From assembly GCA_029747015.1 (NCBI GenBank), contig JAKOGI010000053.1, positions 1,157,501 to 1,221,500 on the forward strand: 64,000 nucleotides of DNA, given 5' to 3'. The notes beneath the pieces are model-generated. The model was not told the origin of the DNA and did no database searches. It saw only the letters and a program-made list of their open reading frames with translations. This DNA comes from Carnegiea gigantea. Its lineage: Eukaryota > Streptophyta > Magnoliopsida > Caryophyllales > Cactaceae. The position numbers and the translations under genes were made by a program. Numbering within the stretch: the stretch's first letter is position 1; every line of letters begins with the position of its first letter. Below are positions 45,624 through 59,900 of this stretch, one piece after another.

Positions 45624-46788
45624 GTTTTTAAATTGTGTATTTTGTTTGGTTAGCTTTTTCTGTTTTTGTGTAGTAGTTTATAAATACTTTGATTCGTAAC
45701 TTTAGTGGTCTTTGTAGCGAAAAGGAACTTGTTTCTATTCAGAAAGACGAAGGAATACCCGATCTAACCAAAAAAAAGGGACTTACAATGTGGTACGTGG
45801 GCACTGTTCCATAAAAATAACTGGTTAGGTAGTAAATAACTGTTGAGATAATTGATAGTATTTTTAATTTAGCTGTTAACGGATAACTATTTAGATTTAA
45901 AATAAATGTATTCGATAAATTTAGCTGTTGGGTGAGCTGATTAATATAAATTAACGTAAAAGAATATAAATAATTTTCAAATATAAAATTTTCAAAAGGT
46001 ATTTTTTGGCCAAAAAATATGAAACACTATTTCTGAATGTCAAAATCCAAAAACTAATACTGTTAGCTTTTAAAACTCTGTTTAAACACTAAACGCTATT
46101 TAAAATATAAAACACTAAATTATCAAACACTAAAAATTAATTAATTAATATATGAACTTAATTAAAAGACTAAACATACTCAATACATTATTGCTAAATG
46201 GCCTTAAAACACTATCGACTATCTAAACATTATTAGAAACACTATGGTCTTGTTTGACAAATAGCTATTAGCTATTTGTATTAACTATTAGTTGTTAGCT
46301 GTTTGAATTAACTGTTTATATTAGTTGTCTCAATTAGTTGCTTGTTGAAAAATTATTTGATAAAATTAATTATTTATGATAAAGTTATATGACAAAAGTT
46401 AATTTTTCAAAAACTATTTCATCATAAAATTAACCTTTTTAAATTAATTTTTTAAATTTAAAGAATTTTTTATAAAATTTTTTATCAAACACCTAAATTA
46501 ACTTTATTTAACCGAACAATTAATTTTAATTTTAAAAAACTCTTTTTATCAATAAAAAAGTAAAAGGTTGTTTCCCAAACTCCCCCATCAATCTCAAACT
46601 ATTGTGGGAATAAGCGGGAAAAAGAGGGAAAGGAGCACTGCACTGCTGTTCCACTCTGATCAACTCTGCTCCTCCATTTTCAAAATCAACGTTGTTCGTG
46701 TTCTCTCTCTATCTGAAATCCCTAAAATTCTCATTTCTCCCACAAAAATTTGAACCAAACCACCGTCAATCTCTCTCTCTAGACATAC
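45624..46788. other. MITE-like remnants, then 5' flank and leader of the RDR gene
   Basis: About 45800-46200 and 46250-46560 contain TAGCTGTTAACGG and TTGTTTGACAAATAGC strings like the preceding MITEs, without clear ends. From about 46570 the sequence is richer in GC and CT (TTCTCTCTCTATC at 46700, CTCTCTCTCT at 46771) and is the likely promoter-proximal region and 5' UTR. No convincing TATA box was identified. Confidence 0.45.
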
Positions 46789-47119
46789 ATGGCTGACGAA
46801 CTTCCCCTGCCGCCGGCAGTGGAGGGGCTGATTCAGGCGATATGCCGGGAAAAATCTGTAGCTCCGCCGGATTACGTCGCCAGAAGGCGGTTGGCGGCGT
46901 TGGGTGAGGGTGAATCGATGAAAATCCTCTCCGAAATTCGTGGTAATCGTGGTACTGTCAAAAATTTCAGTGCTTTGATTGTTTTCATGGTGAAATTGTC
47001 TCCCTGTCGCTCTCCTCTCTCTCCTCCTCGTCTTCCTTCTCCGACAGTCACCAATGGTTCCCCTCTCTCTCCTAATTCTCGCTGTCCCAATTTCATCCTC
47101 GTTGCCAGCAACCCCGAAG

Positions 47120-47160
<41 letters not shown>

Positions 47161-50100
47161 TCCTTTTTTGTTTTGCGTTGGGGGGGCGGGAGGGAATTTC
47201 TCAGCTGTTTGGTGTAATAATTGTTCTCAGCTGTTTGGTGTAATAATTGGTCAAGCAGGAGAAAGGAAACTGCTTTTTCTCTCGCTGTTATTTTCTTTCT
47301 CATGAAGGATTCTTATTGCAAACTTTTTGAAAAGAGTGGACTTTCGCTCAAAGGAGAAAAGACGCCGCTTTTTCTCTTCACTGTTATTTTCCCTATATTC
47401 TTCCCCATGAAGGATTCTTTGTGTATTTTTTTTTTTTTTGTGGAAAAATGTGAACTTTCCCTCAAGTTCGCAAACATTTGTTTCTTGTTTTTTTGGATGG
47501 ATAAATTAACACATGCAAATAATTAGGGATAATCATTCCTTTAGTCTCTCTCGTGAAAACCAAACGTGGCTATGCTTTGGGTCTCTTTGTATCCTTAATT
47601 AGTAACCGACAACTTTTTTTATTTTTCGTTTTTTTGGGGGGTTTTTTGGGGGGGTTTGGAATCCTAATTGACCGGTAATTTTGATTTGGTTGAAGTTAAT
47701 TCATGATGGGCTCTTTGATGTTAACTCATCCCAAAAGACTAGTCTATTAGGTGAAAGAGCTCATTTAATCTAGAAATCTTTCATCAGTTGCCCATACACA
47801 ACTGATATGAGACAAGTCCTATATTTTACAATTGATCCAGTCTATAACATTTAACCCCCCTTAAGGACCAATGTTCTCGTTGGTCACGGCTACATTGGTT
47901 ACAGCTGGCTTTCCCAAGTCACTACTCTGAGTCCTCATTGATCACTGCCACGTTAGTCACGGCTGGCTCCCTCGGGCCACCATTCCGACCTAACTCTGAT
48001 ACCAATTGTTGCAGACCAAACAAGAGAACTCATTATAAAAGGCTAGCATGTTAGATGAGAGAGCTCATTTAATCTATAAACCCCTCATCAGTTGTCCATA
48101 TAATCGTTGTAGGATAAGTCTTATATCTTACAATTGGTCCAATCCATAACAATTTCAAACATATTTCAGAGTAAAAGAATACGTGGGGTGAGGCTGTCCT
48201 ATTTTATTCGAAAAGATTATGAAAAATAAGAAAAGAACTTGTGAGATCACCTCAGATCAAACTTGCAAAGATGAAATTGCAACAAACAATGCCCTTATTC
48301 GCAGTTTCTCTCTGATGTTGGCTGCTTCTATTAATTAAAGCCCAGCAAATGGGTGTATTAGCGTACACCTAAGTTATCTTCAATTCTTTCGTTCAGTTTA
48401 ATTTGACTAATTACGCTTCATATGGGAAACCAATTATTAAATTGGTAAAGGCATATGGAAATTTTTGCAAGCCATGAAGGCAATGAATGAGGACATGCAC
48501 AAACTTGAGGACCTGTCAGAAGTCTTCTCCAACTCTTTGTCGCCATCGTCAGCTTTGATATTTGACCTCTCAATGGTTCTGATTCAATCGAAGTGTGTAG
48601 CTGCAAGTTACCGTATTTCATGGATGATATCTCTGATTTTCTAGGATAATTTGTTGTCATTTGCCCTTCTGATGAAACGGAATAAACAAAATTGTGTTTC
48701 AAACTTTGAGATTCGGTTAACGTTTGGCAGAGAGGGTTGCCTTTACAGATATCCATTAGGAGCTTTGACTGCTGATGTCTTGAAATTTTCAACATATTCC
48801 AGTTCCTCCCTCCACATTTACCTTCAAGTCTTAAATATGTGAAAATCTATATTAAATGTATTTTATATTGTTGAAATCATTTTTCAACCAATTATAACCT
48901 TGACAGGTCTTTGAAAAGGTGGACTTTGACAATATCATAGGACTAGAGAAATGAATGTTTTTAATCCTATTAAGAAAAAGCATTTAATACATAATTTTAT
49001 ACTTATATTCTTAATTAATAAGTCTTGTGTGAGATCATCTTATATAAATCATAGTATGAGATGGATGCTTTTATAGTGACTATTAATAATTAATTGGGGT
49101 GACTTATAGTTCATTGAGGTATGACTGTAATAACAGTATTCCTTAAATAAATTATTAGTTACCCCTAAATTTAAAGGTCGCTCAAAAACATATTACTAGT
49201 CACGATAAAATTTCAAAAATGTTATCCTTAAAAAAATTCATCTCACAATAATCCTTATGTGAGATGGTCTCACTTAAGAATTTTTGATTCTTAAAGATTT
49301 GACCGTGATTAATGGACCGAGGGAGTGGTAAATTTGGGACTTAAAAAATGAACTTTGACAATATTATGAGACTAGAAAATTGAATTACTTATTCAAACTC
49401 TCCTAGTGTATGCTCTCAATCAGTTGGAGGGACCAACACCCAACTGACTCTGTGCTTCCATGATCAGCCAGCTGTGTTCCCAAATTGTACCAATATATCC
49501 GAGTTACATTTGTTCTTTCATCTTGTCGTCACTTTTCCTCCTTCAACTAAATTAGAATGCTTGAAGTGAGATATTATTGTTCTCAGGAAATGATTCAAGT
49601 GAAAATAAGCGGAGAAGAACCTTAGACCTTTCTGGTATGTTTTTTCCTGGTCATCTCTTCATCTGAAACCTTGTATGCCTTGTTCTTGCATTCAGCAAGT
49701 TTGCTGGTTGATGGTTGTGTCATTTACTATTGCCCCAGATGAAGTAGTTGCTTCACTTCAAGAGCATTTCACTGGATTGCCTGCTGAGGCTATGACTGGT
49801 GTGCAGGTGTCTGATGGTGTTCTAGATGCGCTTGAAGAACTTGAGTTCAGAAAAGCATTTCTTATCTTGAATTACATCGGAAGGTAAGCTTGTCTTGCTC
49901 TTTAAATTTGGTCTCTAGTTGCAAGAGTTAAAGTGCATGTTTATGTAGGAAGAAGTTGGAAGATGTTATATCCGCTGAAAAAATACGTAGCCTAAAGATG
50001 GTTGAGAGCATGGTTAGCTTTGAGCAACAATTATGGAATGAATTTGGCCGAGAAATTTGCAAGGAAAATGAACGAAGGAAGGTATACCCTACTATTTGTT

Positions 50101-53100
50101 GAGAAAACTTTTTCTTTTGACTTGTCATTTGGGTACATGCCTTAAAAAGGTGTTAAACTATTGGTGATATCTTTTGCTTGTCTTCCTGCCTTGCAGTACC
50201 TTGATTGGGATTCAGCAAGGAACTACACTTACCAATGCCATGTTTATGCAGATTGTAGTTGTACTTTCAAGGTCTGTTTGATCCTCATCCTTCCTCCACA
50301 ACCCCTTCAAAATGTTTCTTGATGCTTGTTGCTGGATGTTCAACTTGTTTAATCACATGGCCTTTTCAGTATTGTTTCTCGTGTTGGGAGTACAAGCCCC
50401 ACACTTCCTTGCACTGTGGTTGGCAGGGTGATTCATGTGTGGAGCAGTTTGGTTCGAACAATTAGTGTGTATGCTTCTTGTTGCTTTTGTATTGGGGAAG
50501 AGTAATGCATCTTGCCGTTGGCCGGCCACTTCTGTTTTATCATTCTACGGTTCCTTTTGTCCTTTTCTTTTATTTGGGTTCTTGGGCAGCCTTATGTCTC
50601 TTCTATTGCTGATTTCTTTTGTCTTGTTTCTGTTTTAATTTAGGGTCCACTTCTAAACAAGACAACTACGCTTCTGCACAAAGTAGTAGGAGATGGAAAC
50701 GTACTGATGGTCAAGTTTGCAGAGGAAGAAACAGATAGCATAAATGGAAAACAGGATTTGTCTTACCCAGCATTTAACAAAGTTATTGAAGAGGGAATAT
50801 TTGTTGGTCGGAGATGCTACAAGTTCTTTGGTGAGTTCTGTTTTTGTGCTTCATTTAGGAACGTTATTGTTGAGTTCGTGAGTATCCAACCACAAGAGGG
50901 GGGTGAATTGTGGTATCTGATTTTCGCGTTGTAGATAACAAACACCCTCACAGAGGTTGTTCTCAAGTGACAAACACCCTGATAGCTTGTTTGCACGGGG
51001 TGTTCTCAAATATTGCAGAGGCGAAAATCACCAAGATAGATGCGGAAAATAAAGCACACACAATTTTTACGTGGAAAACACCTCTAGCCCAACTGAGGTG
51101 TGAAAAACCACGACCTACCTCGTGTAGGATTTAACCACTTTCACTAACGGGCTTCACACGTTACAAATGTAGCACACCTTGTTACAACTTGCAACCACGT
51201 AACCTTCTTCCCAAAGACAGGTTACACCACGTCCAACCTTCGCAAGATTAGATACGTCCAAGTCCACACGACTAGGACACACTCACTCACTTTTCTGATC
51301 CAAGATCAGGGTTACAAACACCTTACAGGGGGTGCTTCTCACTAAGCAGATGTAAGGTACAATGAAGATCCTATTATGCCAATGGTATGAAAACTCAAAA
51401 TCAAACACAGCTTGTCACGGTTTGCTTTTCAGAATGAAGCTCAAGAATCTTTGAGTGTAAACCGAGTTTTCTGATTTTCCTGGATTTTTCAAAAGGCTGT
51501 GTTTATGCAAATTCAAACCGAGTTTTCTATCTCTCTGTTTTTCGAGTGTTTTGAATATCTGTATATATCTGTCTGTGTGTGTGTGCTGGGAGAGAAAAAG
51601 CTGAGGCTTTTAAACAAAAAAACCAACGGTCATAAACCACAGAATCAGCTAAGTAAGGAAATTGTTTTGCAAAATTATCCAACGGCTAATGATTAATTTA
51701 TCCCAAAATATAAGGGATTTTGTTATCTTAAAAGATAACCCTTATCTTCCCATAACCGTGAAGAGGTTTAAAGAGATTTTCAGCTTTTACCAAATCCGAA
51801 AATATAGTCAAAGGAAATTTTTTCCTTTAAGTTTTGGCAAATCTCCAAAACTTATTTTCGAAATTCTCCCAAAATATTTTCAGGAAATATCCTTTCCAGA
51901 GAAATAGCAGTTTTGAAATTCAAGGAAAGTATTCTAGAGATCTTGGCCAACCAAAATGAATTTTTCAAAAATAATCGGGTATGGCCACTGCAGTTCAGAA
52001 ACACCCTAGGCACCCTGTTCGCAGGGTTGTTCGCAACTGGTGTTCTGAAGCACTTAGCGCAAGTACCGATTCAAGAAGTGTTTAAAAATGATGTTTTCAA
52101 TATTGGCATATTAACAAGAGTCTAATTAAATAAAACCTATATACCCAAGACTTCTTGTTTTGAACCAGTCATCTTGTCCGAGATTTGTAGAGCTGCTGTG
52201 AACACCAAGGCCACCTTGTTTGCTGGGGTTGTTCTTTGCATTGCTAGAGTTCAGGAACACGCTTTACAATCAACTGTCGAGTTGGTGTTCTTGACTTAAT
52301 ATAGAATCACCAAGTAAAACCTGTCTAGAAGACATTCTCACATGTAGCAAACCAGTTAATACAATAAAGATCACAAACACCAGTTAGGCCTGTTTGGAGA
52401 TCGTGTTCGGAACAACATTACTTGGACAGATTTTTACACTTGGATTTGTTATCATCAAAACTAAATATAATAACACAACAGTTATCAATTGTGACAAAGG
52501 GCAGAAATTGTGGAAAATTTCATGTTCTCACACACACTTCTAGAAGCTGGATTTGGGATCAAAACCTCTTAACTAGTAAACAACATTTGAATCCAAGATA
52601 CTAACTAGGGATTTTTCGCTTTAAGCTCAGGAGCTCAGTTATATCATCGTATAGCTCTAATCTGAGGCTGGATATTGAGCAGTGGTTCATTTTCTGCCCT
52701 TTCATGCATATTGGACGTGGTCAGGATTGACCTGCATCAATACGAGGCAAATGCTCAGAATTATAGCTTAATGCTTCAAAATGATAGACCCTTTTGGTGG
52801 CTTATTGAAATGCAGTAGGATAAGGGGCACCTTCTTCCTGGAAACGTTCTTACTTAGATGATCCTCTGACTTTAATTGACTGAAGGCTGCTAGCCAGTCC
52901 TGTAATTCATTGTATTTTTTGTCATTTCAGTGTTTAAAGATGGAGGAAGAGAGGAAAAGAAGAAGAGTCCCACTTCTAGTCCAGTGAAGTGTTACTTCGT
53001 GAATATGGAGGCGTTTTCCAGCTTCTTTGAGAAAGGACCTCAATTTTTCAAGAAAAAATCAATTCAGGAAGCAAGGTCTATATTTATGCACATCCATCAA

Positions 53101-53945
53101 GCACCCAGTCTCTCGAACTATATGGCCAGGTTGTTAGGGACATTATTTGATAATCATTTGCTTGCCTTCACCACAATGTGCTCATTGTTTCTTGTTTATG
53201 ATTCCAGGTTTTCACTCATATTATCGAAAACGGTCACATTAAATGCAAATTTAGATGATATGAATGTCCAAGATATTGAAGATGTCCTGTGCTCGGTATG
53301 AGCGTATTCTAACGTTAGCTATAAAAATTTCTTGCACTAGTTCTAATCATTTGCTTGTATATATATTTTAGAATGAGCATATCTTGCTACTGTTTCTCCA
53401 GGATGAAGATGGTAATATTGTTTATGATGAAGATGGGAAACCTCGCATACATACTGATGGAACTGGCTTCATTTCTGAAGATCTTGCTTTAAAATGTCCT
53501 CAAAATTGCTTCAAGGGCATTGCTCTTGATGACCGTGACATTCAGGTTTTAACGGACTCTGCTCTTTTTGCATTTGTCATCTAGGCACACCGGACCTGAT
53601 ATCCCTTTAGTGTTAAGTCTAGATTGGCTGAACTTATCCTTAAGAGTTTTTAAAATTTAACCTTGTAATTCTAAGTTTTGCCGATGGCCATGCTCAATCT
53701 AAAAGATTGTTCTAGTTGGATCAGCATGGAGATTAAGGAAGCTATTAGCAAGTAGCGTCAAACCAAGGCACCACATTGAAATCCTGCCTGGGCAGGTTGT
53801 GGGAGTCGCATGTGCATAACTTTACCTTTACCCTAAATTAAGAAGAGGTTGCTTCAATTGACATAAATTGACCAATGAAATGGGAAAGCATTGTCTTCTT
53901 ACAAAAGCGATGGGAAATTTATACAGCCAAATCGAGTGTAGAGAG

Positions 53946-53987
<42 letters not shown>

Positions 53988-56900
53988 GGGGTGAAGGGGT
54001 TGCACGGCCTGTGTGAGATGTCATTTTGATTGATCACCTTCCACATCAAGCATTTCTAGTAGTGAATTCTTTCTGCTATTTGCCTTCCGAAGAGTTAACT
54101 TTACCTGGTATTGTTTTTCCTACCAATGGATCACAGAGATTTGGAGATGCAGTCTGCCATGCACAGGAACTTCCACAACTGAAGCAACTGGGATTTCCTC
54201 ATTGTGATCCGGTACATTTTACTGGAACATTTCTAGAAACTCTGTCTCTTATGTACTTGTATAATGTGTAGCACATAATTCTGGTGTATTAGTGAATCAT
54301 TCTTATTTTTTCAAACTCTTGTAGCCACTACTCATACAGTTCCGCATGTTCCACAAAGGGCGAGCCATCAAGGGAACCGTTCTTGTCAACAAGAAGGTAT
54401 GTTCAATGTTAACAAATATTTCTCAGTTGGTTGTATATCTATGTGCCTCTGTGTTTTCGGTATTATATTTATAGGTAATGAAGTGTTCTATTAGAAGAGA
54501 CAACTAGGCTTCATTAGACATGTACAAACGGGGAAAAAAAGAATTGTTCTGCTGTCAGGATAATGATTCATGATATTCAAATATAGTTCACTACGAGACA
54601 ATTGACTCAAATTAGTATACAATTCAGATACTAAGCTTTGCCTTTAAAGTCCACTTACGTCTTGTCCTTCATTCTTCGTCCCTGCTCGTTACTAAATTGT
54701 CGAAGGCATCAACCAACTGGCATACCATGCAACTTTTCTTCATACCCTTAAGTGTTTCCTCTATTCATTATACCCTTAACAAATTGAGCAATGGATTAAG
54801 TCCAAAAACGATGTCCCATCCTAGAACCCATTGGCCTTGAGCATGTATATAAACTTAAGGAGTTACTGTATCCATTGCTAATTGGTTTTGGGTTGGACCT
54901 TCTCTAGGGCTTGTATTCAACGCTAATTTGTTTTAAGGCTGAGTTTCTCTAAAATCTAACCAAGATTGCATGCATGGGAACCCCACATAGGCCACACCCA
55001 CTCTGCATGGGGGTGCAAGGTAATGGTATGGTTTGGTTAGCCGTTAGATTTTTCAATTCGCTAGGTTTTAAGCCCGTGCGTTGTATGGGTTATTTTAGAA
55101 TTTCAGTTCAATTATGATTTATTTTTCACATTTTGTAATTAATTTGATAATTAGTGTTTATCAAAATTCAGTAATTCAAAATGTATTCTTAACTACTATA
55201 TATTTGAATTATTTAATTTTCTTCGCTTGTTATAAATATATTTTTACTGTGTGTTTAATTTTATAGTTAATTTGATGACTAGCATTTATTAATGTTAGTG
55301 ATAATATTAACATATCAAAATTATTTAATTTCTTTACTGTTTAAATGCAACATTAAATACATTTTTCATTGTGATATTAAATCATAAATTATATTTTTTA
55401 ATAAAAATTAAATGTTAAGGTATTAATTAACAGTGAGACACCGCGTTGCTATCACACAGTTCACACACACACACACACACACACACGCACGACCTTGACC
55501 CTGTGCTATGTACGAGCTTTTATTAAATTGTAGTTATTAAAAGTACTGTGAAATGCTTATGTTATAAAATATTTTGTTTTCTTTGGAAAAATAATCTTTT
55601 CATTAATACACTTGTATTAATCTTTGCAATATTGAATTTTTTACCTTCAATTAATTCAAGGGAAGGGGATTGAGAGTTCATTAAAACAAAGTTTAACATT
55701 TAAATCAACTATAGCATTAACTCTTCACTTGCCATGTGTCAAGACCACAGTATTCACACTCTTCATAGATGCAACATTAAATATGTTTTGTTATTATAAC
55801 ATTAAATTGTAAATTAGAATTTTTTATGTAAATAATTGTCAATGAGACACATGTTGCAACCACAACGTTTGCACTTTTATATATACATATGTTGTGTGTG
55901 TGTGTGTGTATTAATTGTCAATGAGACACATGTTGCAACCACAGCGTTTGCACTTGTGTGTGTGTGTGTGTGTGTGACATATACACATACACACACGCCC
56001 GCACGCATATATATATATATATATATATATGAATGATATGTGAGGCTCCTTTACTACCCATTAACTTCTGAAATTTTCAGGTCTTCTATTTATTTGCTTT
56101 CCCCTTCTAATATGGTAGATTTTCCCTAATTCTGCAAAAGGGAAATGAATGAGTTGCACAAACTCTTGGAATTCCTAATATTGTATCACGTTCGGTAAAT
56201 CTAGTGCATTTAATCCACACTATCCACAATGACCCCCCTCCAAAAAAAAATCACGCATGCTTTGTCAAGGACTACGTTTATGTTCAAATAGATTTATAAT
56301 TTTGGGTCGAACAGGTTAAAATAATGATTTAGTCCCATTCATATAAAAAGAGATGGTCGGATTAAGTCACAATGATGCCTGTTGAATCCACCATTCAGTT
56401 GTTATTTATGCTGAATTGTTAATCTTCTACCGCATTGCTTATTGTTTGTGACATTTTATCTTATCTGAACTGGGCTGATCTGGTTGATCTTTAATACAGG
56501 TTCTTTTCTGATATGCTATGAAGTATGGACTGACCCATTTTCACTTTTCTTTTTGCTTTGTCCCCCTTCTTGCTTTCTCGTAGCTTCCTCCAAATACAAT
56601 ACAGGTTCGTCCCTCAATGATTAAGGTCCACACAGATGAAAAGCTTAGAGGTGCTCCTTCTGTGAGCAAATTTGAGATTGTTGGGACTAGGTAATCTACT
56701 ACATAAATTTGTCCATTTGCTGTAGTGCTTCGACTGAGATACGCATATTGTCATTGCAAAGAAACTCCTACACCGTTTATGTGTTCTATATGGTGATGCA
56801 TTATGAGAAGCCATGATATGTTGAACTTAAATAGTGGAATTTAAGAAATGTGTTCGAGTGCATGGAGTGTTTTTGTTGTGACATGGTTGCCTAAAAATTC

Positions 56901-59900
56901 GAAAGCTGTGAACAATAGCTTGTAGTTGACAGGGTTCTCTTGCCAGGTTTGTTTAAGCAAATTTTTCTCACATCAAATACAAGAAACAATGTATGGACCA
57001 AGCTGTTGAAGGTGAAGTTTGTTGTTTGTATCTCTTCTTTTCTATGTCTCTACATGGAACTATAAGCATTTAGCCAAACACCATCATGGCCTATTTGACA
57101 AAATATTACATTACCTAACCGCTAAATTAAAAGGACTTTGTGCTTTGCTTTAAAATTTCTGGTAACTTCAGCAGGATTTTGGGCATCCGATATTATAATT
57201 GTAGTGATTAGAGACAAAGTAGGAGCTCGACTTAGATGATTTGCTCATATAAGGAGAAGGAGTATTGATGCACCAGTAAGGAGATGTGAAATGATTGTTC
57301 TTCGGGGGTGTAGAAGGGGTCGAGGTAGACTTAGAAAGAATTGAAACAAACTGATTAGACAAGATTTGAAGACTTTAGGATTAACGGAGGACATGACTCC
57401 GGATAAGAAGTTATGGAGGTCTAGGATGAAGGTCGCGGATTTTAGGTAGCTGGATACTTGCCCTGCCTATAGTAGTTTTTGGGCCTGCGTACATTGGTTT
57501 CTATGTTACTTGTTCTGAGTTAGGTTACCGAGCTGGTCATAAATTTTTATTTACTGTTTCAGCTTATTAGTGTGTGGTGTTTTGCTGCAGTTTCTGTTTT
57601 TTTTTTTTTTTTTCCTTTTTCTTTTTGGGTATCAAAAGATTTTCAGCTCCAAACCGTTTTTCTCAAATCTTTTGTGGGTCTATTAGAACCAGTGTCTTTG
57701 TGGGTAGTGATACATGCAAAAGTAAGACCGTTTACGTCTGGATCTTCCTAGAGTCTGCACAAGCAGGATGCACACTAGGCTGTGTTGTGGAATATTGCTA
57801 TGGGCTGGCAAAATTATAAAAGGTTCTTGCAATGCTAATTGCCAATATTTGTACATATTACTCCAAAAAAGTTCCTTATTGCATCCTCTCCCCCCCCCCG
57901 CCCAAAAAAAGGGAGAAAAGGGGGGTGGTTGTCAGGTAAAGGAAGACCAAATTTCTTTGCATGTTTACACTGTAATCTGTGTTATGTTTTCACCGATTCG
58001 CAGACTGGCAAGCATGTGTGTTAGATCCATATTTTTTTTCATTTTATGGTTTTCTAAGCTGTAAACAATTTTCAATCCCTTATTCCTCTGTTTTCTATCC
58101 TGCCATGGATACTTGTCAGTATGTTGGACCGAAGCACCTTTTCTCTGAATTTATTTGGAAACTAGAAGCCTCAAGGAAGGTGAAGGCTTTTGTCTGACAC
58201 CTGCTTTGGATGTTTTCAACCCCAATGTTAATTTACAGATCAAGGGTCCTTACAAGGCTTTATTCCTTAAGCTTTGGAACAAAATTGTGGTTATGGTTAT
58301 GATCATGATGGTGCTGAAGGTTGCTGTCGCCTGTTGCTGCTGTCATTATGTGAATTTTGATAGGACCAACTTAGATGTTACACATATAGCTGAACATTGC
58401 ATTGTTTGGAGGACTGAATGATCTTGATGGAATTTCAAAATGATGATTTTCATGCTTGGCATGTATTACATGGATAGTTGCTTTTTTAACTTGTGCATTG
58501 TTTACATCTTTTCAGCAATAAACCTAAGAGTCCTCGGCTGTCAAAGAACTTGATTGCCCTCCTTCACTATGGAGGGGTTCCGAGGGAATTTTTTCTGGGC
58601 ATACTGAGGGAAGCTCTTGTGGATGCACAAACTTTTCTATCAAAAAGACGGGCAGCATTAAGAGGTAAGTTTTTGCTAATATATATCCCTTTGCAAGGCT
58701 AGATTGCATTTTGTCCTTTCTACTTTCCATTATTGGCAGCCACAGGTGGGACTCTATAACATGTCATCAAGTTTTTATCTTCTGATGCAGAGATTTAATG
58801 TGACTTCATTTCTTTGAGATTAAATGTGACTATATTTCTTATTGGACGTAAGAATTCATTAAGCTTGATTGGAGTATACTAATTTCTTGTTTCCTTTCTC
58901 CTTCGTTAAACTAAATGTGCAGCTGCTATCAGCCGAGATGTTGATGATGATTACACCATTGCAAGGATGATTTTATCAGGAATTCCCCTTGATGAACCTT
59001 TTCTTCGACACCGATTGTCTGTGATTGCGAAGGATGAATTTAAGAATCTAAAAGCAGGGAGACTTCCTGTTGGTGACAGTTTTTATGTAATGGGCACAGC
59101 TGATCCTACACAGACTCTAAGCCCTGGTGAAGTCTGTGTTATTCTGTAAGTGGCTTGTGGTACTGATTCTCCAACCATGTTAATACATCAAGCTGTGCAA
59201 TCTTGGACCTTTCTAATTCTGAAATATGATTTATCTGTAAAGTACCATTTGAGCGAAGTGACAAAAAAGCACCAGGTGTAAGTTTATGGTTCAAACTTTC
59301 TCCTTTTCCAGACTTGTATGGAACTCTTTGTCATACGTAGTTAACAGTTCTAGATTCTATAAACCATCAAGTTGTGGTGAAGACTGGTGTATTATTGTTT
59401 TCAGCTTGCCTGCTATGTCTATGCTAGGAAGGCAAGGTTGAACGTTAATATTATCATCCTCATCTGTGACTGTGTTTTTAATCAGTTCCTGCAATTTATA
59501 TGCTTAGCTTTCTGTTAGGCAAGTCTGCCTTATATTCTCACTCAGTTTTCCTCCTTATACAGGGAACATGGACAAATTTCTGGGCCTGTACTCGTGTACA
59601 GAAATCCTGGCATTCATCCAGGGGACATTCATATTGTGAATGCAACATACGTAAAGGCTTTGGAGGACATGGTAGGGAATTCTAAATATGCCATATTCTT
59701 TCCTGCTAACGGGCCAAGATCAATGGCTGATGAAATTGCTGGTGGTGATTATGATGGAGACATGTATTGGGTGTCGAGAAACCCTGAGGTTGGCATTTAT
59801 ATTGTTTTCTTTGTCCTATTATTTTCCTTTATATTACTCATAGTATCTTTCTCTGCTATGTAAAAAGGCCATCATAATTTTGTTCATTATATTCCAAATG

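Noticed and set aside
46872..47303. 143-codon minus-strand open frame opposite RDR exon 1
   Set aside because: It is a shadow of the real exon and its CT-repeat; no domain and no start context.
48418..48795. 125-codon minus-strand open frame in RDR intron 1
   Set aside because: No recognisable domain or supporting splice structure; probably chance within an intron.
53155..53220. Reading through intron 7 as coding (123-codon open frame 52930-53301)
   Set aside because: The RDR family sequence requires exon 7 to end at 53129 (MAR) and resume at 53208 (FSLILSKT). The intervening 78 bases have GT-AG borders and no homology.
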